Both the position numbers and the translations under genes were made by a program. Under the pieces are notes generated by a model. The model searched no databases and was not told the origin of the DNA. It was given only the letters and a program-made list of their open reading frames with translations. This document shows, one piece after another, positions 1 to 5,213 of a DNA stretch of 5,621 nt. How positions within the stretch are numbered: the stretch's first letter is position 1; every line of letters starts with the position of its first letter. This DNA is from B3-G11 sp039714175 (GTDB lineage: Bacteria; Actinomycetota; Acidimicrobiia; Spongiisociales; UBA5794): NCBI GenBank assembly GCA_039714175.1, contig JBDLJV010000141.1, positions 1 to 5,621 on the forward strand, given 5' to 3'.

Positions 1-624
1 GGCGGCATGGAGATAACCACGGAATCCGAGCGGTTGGCCGACACGCGCAGGACGCTCTACGAGCTCTACGCCTCAACAGTGGATCTCTCGCTCGCCGACA
101 CGGACACGAAGCGCTGGATGGACAAGTACGACGTGGATCCGGACCGCTACGGGCAATATGAACCACATCGAGAGGTCAAGATCCAGGACGACCTCTACAT
201 CCGTGACTACGACAAGTGCGTGATGTGCCTCCGATGCGTGGCTGCCTGCGGACCCGACGCCCAGAACACGTTCGCCATCAACGTTGCCGGGCGGGGGCTG
301 TCCTCGGAGATCTCGACCGAGTTCGACATCTCCCTGCCCGAATCTGCATGTGTGTACTGCGGCAACTGCATCGGGGTGTGCCCAACCGGCGCACTGATGT
401 TCAAGTCCGAATACGACATGCGTCAGGCGGGCACATGGGACGAGGAGCGACAGACCACAACCACAACGGTCTGTTCATTCTGCGGCATCGGATGCAACCT
501 CGATCTTCATGTCCAGGACAACCGCATCGTCAAGGTGACCTCCCCAATCGACCACGAGGTGACATCAGGCCACCTCTGCATCAAGGGCCGCTTCGGGTAC
601 TCATACCTCCAAGAGGAGGTATGA
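1..624 (+). CDS. Iron-sulfur subunit of a formate dehydrogenase/NuoG-like complex (5'-partial)
   Basis: Electron-transfer subunit, probably passing electrons between a molybdenum formate dehydrogenase centre and a redox partner in the cytoplasm. The reading frame is open from base 1. Its first residues (GMEITTES...RRTLYEL) resemble the stretch after the N-terminal [2Fe-2S] domain in NuoG/FdhA proteins, so the ATG at 7 is probably internal and the true start lies upstream. Numbering from that Met, the first [4Fe-4S] motif is C71, C74, C77, C81. The second is C115, C118, C121, C125 followed by Pro. The third is the molybdopterin-oxidoreductase type: C156, C159, C163 and C191, followed by K193 in CIKGRFG, the lysine thought to relay electrons in formate dehydrogenases. 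The protein ends 12 residues after K193, so the large Mo-bis-MGD catalytic domain is absent. The His/Cys cluster motif usual before the ferredoxin domain is also missing. It is followed by fdhD on the same strand with a 28-nt gap, which supports formate dehydrogenase over complex I. Function class is confident; the exact enzyme is not. Confidence 0.88.
   Translation, partial: GGMEITTESERLADTRRTLYELYASTVDLSLADTDTKRWMDKYDVDPDRYGQYEPHREVKIQDDLYIRDYDKCVMCLRCVAACGPDAQNTFAINVAGRGLSSEISTEFDISLPESACVYCGNCIGVCPTGALMFKSEYDMRQAGTWDEERQTTTTTVCSFCGIGCNLDLHVQDNRIVKVTSPIDHEVTSGHLCIKGRFGYSYLQEEV
601..624 (+). other. Perfect 10-bp hairpin overlapping the stop codon
   Basis: TCATACCTCC (601-610) and GGAGGTATGA (615-624) are exact reverse complements separated by the loop AAGA. 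The right arm contains the TGA stop codon (622-624) and a strong Shine-Dalgarno-like GGAGGT (615-620) that would be buried in the stem. No T-run follows, so it is not a classical intrinsic terminator. It may act as an attenuator, a 3'-end stabiliser, or a structure that tunes the ratio of the iron-sulfur subunit to FdhD. The structure is seen directly; the role is inferred. Confidence 0.7.
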
Positions 625-625
625 C

Positions 626-652
626 GTAGTACGTAGTACGTATTACGACCTC
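626..652 (+). repeat. GTAGTAC heptad array, copy 1
   Basis: Three consecutive heptads, GTAGTAC (626-632), GTAGTAC (633-639) and GTATTAC (640-646), are followed by GACCTC, which leads straight into the fdhD start codon. The array fills essentially the whole gap between the hairpin and fdhD. It occupies the place where a ribosome binding site would be expected, and none is visible there. A related copy lies at 5194-5213 after fhs. TAGTAC was not seen elsewhere in the window. Confidence 0.8.
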
Positions 653-1432
653 ATGCGACCGATCACCCGCTATTCACGTACTGAGCGCACCTCGACCACC
701 GATGAACTCGTTGAGGAGTCGCCTGTTGAATTCAGGATTGACGGCGTCCCCATCGCTGTCGTCATGCGTACACCGGGTGACGACGAACGCCTTGGACTCG
801 GTTTCGCGCTGACAGAGGGGATCGTGTTGCATCCCGGTGAGGTGAAGGCGATCGAACTTGTTGCCGGCGACCACGAGGGTGATCGCTTCGAGATCGTGCT
901 CGCCGACGATGTGCGCGTCGATCCGGAGCAATTCCGCAGGAACCTCTACACATCATCGTCCTGCGGTGTGTGCGGCAAGGCATCAATCGATGCCGTGCGC
1001 ATCGCCGCCCGACCGATGTCACCCGGCCCACAGATCAGTGGGAGAACCCTGACCTCACTCGGCCCGACGATGCGAGCAGCGCAACCCATGTTCGCTCGCA
1101 CAGGAAGCATTCATGCAGCAGCGGCGTTCACCGTCGACGGCGGACTCGTGGCAGTCGCAGAAGACGTGGGTCGACACAACGCCGTCGACAAGCTCGTCGG
1201 TGGTCTCGCTCATGACCGGTGGCCGCTGTCAGATCTTGTGCTCCTCGTCTCTGGCCGTCTCAGCTTCGAGATGGTGCAGAAGGCGGCGGTCGCAGGAATG
1301 CCGATCATCGCTGGGATTTCGGGCGCCTCATCACTTGCCGTCGATCTCGGCGACGAACTCGGGATGACTGTCGTCGGATTCCTCACCGAGGACGGATTCA
1401 ACGTCTACTGCGGAGACGATCGCGTCTCCTAG
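653..1432 (+). CDS. fdhD: FdhD, formate dehydrogenase accessory sulfurtransferase
   Basis: FdhD carries sulfur from a cysteine desulfurase (IscS in E. coli) to the bis-MGD cofactor and is required for formate dehydrogenase activity; it acts in the cytoplasm. The 259-aa length is normal for the family. Family signatures appear in order: TPGDDERLGLGFALTEGIV (residues 40-58); SSSCGVCGKAS with the sulfur-carrying pair C104 and C107 (equivalent to the CxxC of E. coli FdhD); TGSIHAAAAF (150-159); EDVGRHNAVDKL (170-181); LVSGRLSFEMVQKA (198-211); and the C-terminal GFLTEDGFNVY (242-252). ATG 653 is the only plausible start: no in-frame ATG, GTG or TTG lies between it and the preceding gene. There is no clear Shine-Dalgarno sequence, because heptad repeats occupy the upstream 27 nt. 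It probably shares a transcript with the iron-sulfur subunit gene. Its stop TAG overlaps the stop of the converging aminotransferase gene. Confidence 0.97.
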   Translation: MRPITRYSRTERTSTTDELVEESPVEFRIDGVPIAVVMRTPGDDERLGLGFALTEGIVLHPGEVKAIELVAGDHEGDRFEIVLADDVRVDPEQFRRNLYTSSSCGVCGKASIDAVRIAARPMSPGPQISGRTLTSLGPTMRAAQPMFARTGSIHAAAAFTVDGGLVAVAEDVGRHNAVDKLVGGLAHDRWPLSDLVLLVSGRLSFEMVQKAAVAGMPIIAGISGASSLAVDLGDELGMTVVGFLTEDGFNVYCGDDRVS

Positions 1433-2505
1433 AGCATCTCGTCGAGTGCTGCGAGAAGGAGCTCCACATTGCGAAGGCGTGCCGTGTGACCCATGCATCC
1501 GATGCGCCAGACCTTCCCGGCATATGCTCCGAGTCCTCCGCCAATCTCGATGCCGTACTCCGTCAGCAGCCGGGATCGAAGCGCTGCCTCGTCGACACCA
1601 TCGGGAACGACAACCGTGGTCAGCTCGGGAAGCCGGTGACCCTCCGCTGCAAACAACTCGAACCCGAGACCAGTGAGACCTTCGCGTAGTCGCTGGCCGC
1701 ACGCCTCATGCCGCGCCCAGGCGTTCTCAAGGCCTTCGTCGAGGATCGCACCGAGACCGGCATGAAGGCTGAACAGCATCGAGATCGGTGCCGTGTGGTG
1801 GTATGCCCTCGCCCCCTCCCCGTCCACGTACTTCGAGATCAGATTCAGGTCGAGGTACCAACTACGCGGACGCTCAACGATGAACCCGCGCGCACGGTCC
1901 GACACTGTCACCGGGGCCAATCCCGGAGCCACGCCGAGACACTTCTGCGTACCCGAGTAGGCGATGTCCACATTCCATTCATCGATCTCGACGGGGATAC
2001 CACCAAGCGAGGTCACACAGTCGGCAAGCAGGAGGGCGTTGCCCTTGTTCGCTCCCAACTCGGCAAGGTCGGACCGCACGCCGGTCGACGTCTCTGCATG
2101 TACCACGCCGATCAGCTTCGGATCGGGATGGGCAGCGAGCAGTCGCTCCGGATCGACAGGCTGTCCCCACTCGAAGTCGACGCGCGTGACATCTGCGCCG
2201 CACCGTTCAGCCACATCAACCATCCTGCCGCCAAAGACGCCGTTCACTCCGATGACCACCGGATCTCCCGGTTCGATCACGTTGACGAGACTGATCTCCA
2301 TGCCGGCGGAGCCAGTGCCGCTGACAGGGAACGTCAGCCGATTCGATGTCTTCCACACCTCCCGCAGACGATCGTTCGTCTCATCGAGGATCGTGAGGAA
2401 CTCCGGGTCGAGGTGCCCGAGCATCGGACGTCCAAGCGCCGACGTCGCTTCCGGATACGGATTCGATGGTCCCGGTCCCATGAGGATGCGGTCTGTGATC
2501 GGCAT
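1429..2505 (-). CDS. Class V aminotransferase, serine/alanine-glyoxylate aminotransferase type
   Basis: PLP-dependent enzyme expected to transfer an amino group from serine or alanine to glyoxylate, giving glycine plus hydroxypyruvate or pyruvate. The 358-aa length is typical. Visible landmarks are LMGPGPSNPYPEA (8-20), which opens this family, the phosphate-binding SGTGSAGME (62-70), HAETSTG (136-142), the cofactor-contacting Asp162 in ADCVTSLGG, the Schiff-base Lys188 in SGTQKCLG, and GKVWRIGCMGH (330-340), whose Arg334 is expected to bind the substrate carboxylate. The start ATG lies 2 nt after the stop of the upstream small gene and has a good ribosome site, AAGGA, about 7 nt before it. 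It is the last gene of the mobA operon. With fhs and formate dehydrogenase genes adjacent, a serine-glyoxylate role in C1 metabolism is attractive. Sequence alone does not separate serine-, alanine- and aspartate-using members, or related class V members with other substrates. Confidence 0.93.
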   Translation of the reverse strand: MPITDRILMGPGPSNPYPEATSALGRPMLGHLDPEFLTILDETNDRLREVWKTSNRLTFPVSGTGSAGMEISLVNVIEPGDPVVIGVNGVFGGRMVDVAERCGADVTRVDFEWGQPVDPERLLAAHPDPKLIGVVHAETSTGVRSDLAELGANKGNALLLADCVTSLGGIPVEIDEWNVDIAYSGTQKCLGVAPGLAPVTVSDRARGFIVERPRSWYLDLNLISKYVDGEGARAYHHTAPISMLFSLHAGLGAILDEGLENAWARHEACGQRLREGLTGLGFELFAAEGHRLPELTTVVVPDGVDEAALRSRLLTEYGIEIGGGLGAYAGKVWRIGCMGHTARLRNVELLLAALDEML

Positions 2506-2507
2506 GT

Positions 2508-2816
2508 TCAGTTCCTTCTCCGCGGTCTGCGTTGCTTGTCGATATCGATGATCACGGTTGGATGACCGGCATCCCCACCCCAGGTGTGCGGTTCGAATCC
2601 CGATGGATCATCGGGGAGCGCATCAGGAGGAATGGTCACATCGATGCCGTTCGCGAGAAACGTCACCTCGGACTGCTCGTGGGCCGATGTCGTCAGCCGA
2701 ACGGCGTAGGTTCCGGGCATGACGACACAGTCGACAACTCCACCATCAATCAATGTCTCGATGTCGTCGTGATCCAGCCGGACACGGATCTCGTCATCAG
2801 CCAAACGCACCTTCAT
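2508..2816 (-). CDS. Small hypothetical protein, DUF7009-like
   Basis: A 102-aa cytoplasmic-looking protein with no signal peptide, membrane segment or metal-binding motif; its only cysteine is C30. The N-terminus MKVRLADDEIRVRLDHDDIETLIDGG resembles in pattern the small DUF7009 family, whose members begin with Lys-Ile/Val-Arg strands, then a short helix and a strand. This is pattern recognition and was not checked by search. A second strand region (YAVRLTTS, 37-44), a VTIPPDALPDD turn (60-70), a hydrophobic strand TVIIDID (87-93) and a basic tail KQRRPRRRN (94-102) follow. It is very likely expressed: its ATG overlaps the mobA stop as ATGA, and its stop lies 2 nt before the aminotransferase start. 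Position suggests a link to molybdenum cofactor or amino-acid metabolism, but no function can be assigned. Confidence 0.8.
   Translation of the reverse strand: MKVRLADDEIRVRLDHDDIETLIDGGVVDCVVMPGTYAVRLTTSAHEQSEVTFLANGIDVTIPPDALPDDPSGFEPHTWGGDAGHPTVIIDIDKQRRPRRRN
2512..2518 (-). promoter_or_regulatory. Ribosome binding site for the aminotransferase
   Basis: On the minus strand the sequence GAAGGAA lies inside the last codons of the preceding 102-aa gene, with AAGGA about 7 nt before the ATG at 2505. It supports that start and efficient translation of the third cistron. Confidence 0.6.
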
Positions 2817-3379
2817 GGGCCATACCTGTTCATGAGTTGCTCGTAGTCCTCCTCTGTGTTCACATTGAACACCGCCTCGGGACTCACCTCAACCTCGACC
2901 ACGCGCTCAACGGTGTCGATCACTCCGAGCATGGATCGCTTGCCCTCGTCGAACCGCCCTCGCACGACCGGCTCGACGTCAGGTCCGTACACCCCGATGA
3001 GCGGATGGACGCGTCCGAGCGCAGTCGCCACCCTCACGCCGTCGCTCGGAACGGCGGGCTCTGCGATCGCCCGGATGACATCGACGGTCAGCAGAGGCGT
3101 ATCCACCGAAGTCGTGAACACAGGCCGACCTCTCGCCATGTGCATTGCGGTCAACAGCCCACCAACCGGGCCCTGACCTGGTACCTCATCGCGGAGGAGC
3201 ACGCCGTCAGTCGGTACGACCGATCCCCCGAAGACAGCAACTTCCTTGAACACCCGTGTCATGGTCTCATGCACACGGTCCAGAAATGTCTGCCCCTCGA
3301 TCAGGAGCCCAGACTTCTCTCTACCCATGCGCGTACTCTGGCCCCCGGCGAGAATCGCTCCGATCGTGTGCGTGATCAT
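2813..3379 (-). CDS. mobA: MobA, molybdenum cofactor guanylyltransferase
   Basis: Transfers GMP from GTP to Mo-molybdopterin to make the MGD form of the cofactor; formate dehydrogenases need bis-MGD. The 188-aa length fits the family. The nucleotide-binding N-terminus is GAILAGGQSTRMGREKSG (7-24), with K22 at the conserved lysine; the family's usual Asp-Lys is Glu-Lys here. Further motifs are GPVGGLLTAM (70-79), the metal-binding Asp93 in SVDTPLL, HPLIGVY (125-131) and the C-terminal FNVNTEEDYEQL (171-182). ATG 3379 places LAGG at residue 10, the normal distance. The open frame continues far upstream, but that extension covers the fhs 5' end and has no MobA-like sequence. The ribosome site is weak (a G-run next to the ATG). 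It heads an operon with the DUF7009-like gene (ATGA overlap) and the aminotransferase. It presumably serves the formate dehydrogenase whose subunit and FdhD lie nearby. Confidence 0.95.
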   Translation of the reverse strand: MITHTIGAILAGGQSTRMGREKSGLLIEGQTFLDRVHETMTRVFKEVAVFGGSVVPTDGVLLRDEVPGQGPVGGLLTAMHMARGRPVFTTSVDTPLLTVDVIRAIAEPAVPSDGVRVATALGRVHPLIGVYGPDVEPVVRGRFDEGKRSMLGVIDTVERVVEVEVSPEAVFNVNTEEDYEQLMNRYGP

Positions 3380-3482
3380 GCCCCCATTCTTGCGCACCCA
3401 CGGGCTACACCGTGGCAGCGATTCCCGGAAGAGCGTGCGGCTCAGTACGCATGAATCCCACGGGGTAGGTACCGTTACGGAC
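3380..3482. promoter_or_regulatory. Divergent promoter region between mobA and fhs
   Basis: This 103-bp gap is the only non-coding space between two divergently read genes, so it must hold the promoters for the mobA operon and for fhs unless either is transcribed from inside the other gene. I could not identify convincing -35/-10 pairs. It contains an inverted repeat, CCACGG (3398-3403) and CCGTGG (3410-3415), a second copy of its left half at 3457-3467, and a small palindrome CCGT-T-ACGG (3472-3480) just before the fhs ATG. These could be operator elements shared by both directions. Confidence 0.55.
3397..3467 (+). repeat. Paired CCCACGGGnTA motif in the divergent promoter
   Basis: CCCACGGGCTA (3397-3407) and CCCACGGGGTA (3457-3467) match at 10 of 11 positions and start exactly 60 bp apart. 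The first is also half of the inverted repeat CCACGG-N6-CCGTGG. Two same-orientation sites in a 103-bp divergent promoter would suit a transcription factor, but an 8-bp repeat could arise by chance in GC-rich DNA. Confidence 0.35.
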
Positions 3483-5171
3483 ATGAAGACAGACCTCGAA
3501 ATCGCCAGAGAAGTAGAACTCCGCCCAATCACCGACGTTGCAGCAGACATGGGCATCCCATCTGAGTATGTGGAGCAACGAGGCGAAGGCCTCGCCAAGA
3601 TCAAACTCGGTGCTCTTGAGAAGATGGGCGAGCCACGCGCCAAGTACGTGCTCGTTACCGCCGTCAACCCGACACCCTTCGGCGAGGGAAAGACCACGGT
3701 CTCTGTTGGGCTGGCCCAGGGCTTCAAACTCCTCGACAAGCAGGCTGTGCTCACGCTGCGCCAGCCGTCCCTCGGACCGACGTTCGGCATCAAGGGTGGT
3801 GCCGCAGGAGGCGGATACTCCCAGGTCGTGCCGATGGAAGACCTGAACCTCCACCTCACGGGAGACTTCCACGCGGTCACCGCTGCGAACAACATGCTCG
3901 CTGCGCTCATCGACAACCACATCTACCAGGGCAACCAACTGTCGCTCAACGTCAAGCGTGTCACGTGGCGCCGGGTCATGGATGTCAACGACCGGTCGCT
4001 GCGCAACATCGTGGTCGGCCTCGGGACAACACTCGACGGGATCCCCCGGGAGGGCGGTTTCGACATCACCGCTGCATCCGAGCTCATGGCCGTACTCGGC
4101 CTAGCCACGAGCCTCCAGGATCTCCGAGAGCGCCTCGGCCGCATCGTTGTCGGCTACGACCGTCACAAGGAACCTGTGACCGCCGAGCAGATCGGTGGTG
4201 CCGGCGCAATGGCTGTCCTGCTCAAGGACGCTCTGAATCCAAACCTGATGCAGACCCTCGAGGGCACGCCGGCGATCATCCATACGGGACCGTTCGCCAA
4301 CATTGCCCACGGTAACTCTTCGATCGTCGCGGACCAGGTCGGCATTCGGAGTGGTGACTTCCTCATCACCGAGGCCGGGTTCGGCTCTGATGTCGGAGCG
4401 GAGAAGTTCTTCAATCTGAAGTGTCAGGCATCGGGAATGGCACCCGACGCGGCTGTGATCGTCGCCACCGTGCGTGCGCTCAAGCTGAACTCAGGCAAGT
4501 ATCACGTCCGGGCAGGCAGGCCGCTTCCCGACGAAATGCTCGTTGAGAGTCCGGAAGACGTCATGGCTGGTGCAGACAACCTGCGCAGACACATCGCGAA
4601 CGTGCGCCAGCACGGCGTAACCCCGGTGGTGGCTGCGAACGCTTTCCCGACGGATCACCCATCCGAGTTGGAAGCCATCGGTCGAATCGCCGAGGAAGAG
4701 GGTGCCGTCTGGGCCATCGCTGATCCGTACACACGGGGTGCCGAGGGCATGGTCGCCCTCGCAGAAGTCGTACAGGCAGCAACCGAGGATGGATCCGTCT
4801 TCAAGCCGCTGTACACACCTGAGATGTCCCTCGCCGACAAGATCGAAGCGATCGCCAAGAACGTCTACGGTGCCGACGGCGTCGAGTATGACATCAAGGC
4901 GAAGCGGCAGCTCGCCAGCTACGAATCACACGGCTACGGAGACCTACCGATCTGTATGGCCAAGACGCAGTACTCATTCAGCCACAATCCATCCCTCCTC
5001 GGGGCGCCGACGGGTTGGACGCTGCCCATCCGTGAGGTCCAGCTCGTGGCTGGCGCAGGATTCGTCCTGCCGCTGACCGGCTCGATCAACCGGATGCCCG
5101 GCTTGGGTCTGCACCCAGCTGCTCACACGATCGACATCGATGAGGACGGAAACGTTGTCGGTTTGAGCTGA
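3483..5171 (+). CDS. fhs: Formate-tetrahydrofolate ligase
   Basis: Joins formate to tetrahydrofolate using ATP, giving 10-formyl-THF, the entry of formate into folate one-carbon metabolism; cytoplasmic. From ATG 3483 the protein is 562 aa, normal for the family. Motifs are the P-loop TPFGEGKTT (64-72); RQPSLGPTFGIKGGAAGGG (93-111); HLTGDFHAVTAANN (124-137); MDVNDRSLRNIVVGLG (166-181); EAGFGSDVGAEKFFNLKC (297-314); and the C-terminal CMAKTQYSFSHNP (491-503) and RMPGLGLHPAA (537-547). The open frame extends upstream to 3246, but that part overlaps mobA and is not Fhs-like. The family N-terminus begins with sequence like MKTDLEIARE. The ribosome site is weak. It is monocistronic in this window, divergent from mobA, and ends in a hairpin that overlaps its stop. 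Adjacent formate dehydrogenase genes suggest that formate is either the source or the product of this step. Confidence 0.98.
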   Translation: MKTDLEIAREVELRPITDVAADMGIPSEYVEQRGEGLAKIKLGALEKMGEPRAKYVLVTAVNPTPFGEGKTTVSVGLAQGFKLLDKQAVLTLRQPSLGPTFGIKGGAAGGGYSQVVPMEDLNLHLTGDFHAVTAANNMLAALIDNHIYQGNQLSLNVKRVTWRRVMDVNDRSLRNIVVGLGTTLDGIPREGGFDITAASELMAVLGLATSLQDLRERLGRIVVGYDRHKEPVTAEQIGGAGAMAVLLKDALNPNLMQTLEGTPAIIHTGPFANIAHGNSSIVADQVGIRSGDFLITEAGFGSDVGAEKFFNLKCQASGMAPDAAVIVATVRALKLNSGKYHVRAGRPLPDEMLVESPEDVMAGADNLRRHIANVRQHGVTPVVAANAFPTDHPSELEAIGRIAEEEGAVWAIADPYTRGAEGMVALAEVVQAATEDGSVFKPLYTPEMSLADKIEAIAKNVYGADGVEYDIKAKRQLASYESHGYGDLPICMAKTQYSFSHNPSLLGAPTGWTLPIREVQLVAGAGFVLPLTGSINRMPGLGLHPAAHTIDIDEDGNVVGLS

Positions 5172-5193
5172 GGTTTCGCCTCAGCCCAAACCG
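5159..5193. terminator. Strong stop-overlapping hairpin, likely bidirectional terminator
   Basis: The left arm 5159-5173 and right arm 5179-5193 pair at 14 of 15 positions around the loop TTTCG; the single mismatch is A5166 opposite C5186. The inner part is CTGAGG/CCTCAG. The fhs TGA stop (5169-5171) sits inside the left arm. No T-run follows on either strand, as is common for actinobacterial-style terminators. It lies between two convergent genes, 17 nt beyond the acyl-CoA dehydrogenase stop, so it could end both transcripts. Confidence 0.75.
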
Positions 5194-5213
5194 GTAGTAC
5201 CTAGTACGACCTA
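5194..5213 (+). repeat. GTAGTAC heptad array, copy 2
   Basis: GTAGTAC (5194-5200) and CTAGTAC (5201-5207) are followed by GACCTA (5208-5213). This matches the layout of copy 1 (heptads, then GACCT) with one heptad fewer. It begins immediately after the fhs terminator hairpin, and its last three bases are the stop codon of the minus-strand gene. Confidence 0.75.

Noticed and set aside
7..9. ATG at 7 as the start of the iron-sulfur protein
   Set aside because: The preceding two codons are open and the sequence begins in the middle of a NuoG/FdhA-type conserved region, so the gene most likely starts before the window.
622..624. TGA as a selenocysteine codon extending the formate dehydrogenase
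   Set aside because: The Sec/Cys position in FdhA lies roughly 100 residues beyond CIKGRFG. The hairpin lies upstream of the TGA, not just after it as in a bacterial SECIS, and an in-frame continuation shows no FdhA similarity.
615..629. GGAGGT followed by ATG ACG TAG as a minimal leader ORF
   Set aside because: The Shine-Dalgarno sequence touches the ATG with no spacer and the product would be two residues.
626..646. Heptads as a CRISPR or phage attachment site
   Set aside because: Units are 7 bp with no spacers, and no integrase or cas gene is present.
1708..2565. Long open frame (285 codons) on the plus strand opposite the aminotransferase
   Set aside because: Antisense shadow of a clear PLP enzyme in GC-rich DNA. 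Its translation is rich in Arg/His and has no recognisable domain.
3246..3482. N-terminal extension of fhs upstream of 3483
   Set aside because: It overlaps mobA on the other strand and contains no family sequence. The Fhs N-terminus fits ATG 3483.
3380..3922. N-terminal extension of mobA upstream of 3379
   Set aside because: It runs antisense to the fhs 5' end and shows no MobA-like sequence. The LAGG motif is at the normal distance from ATG 3379.
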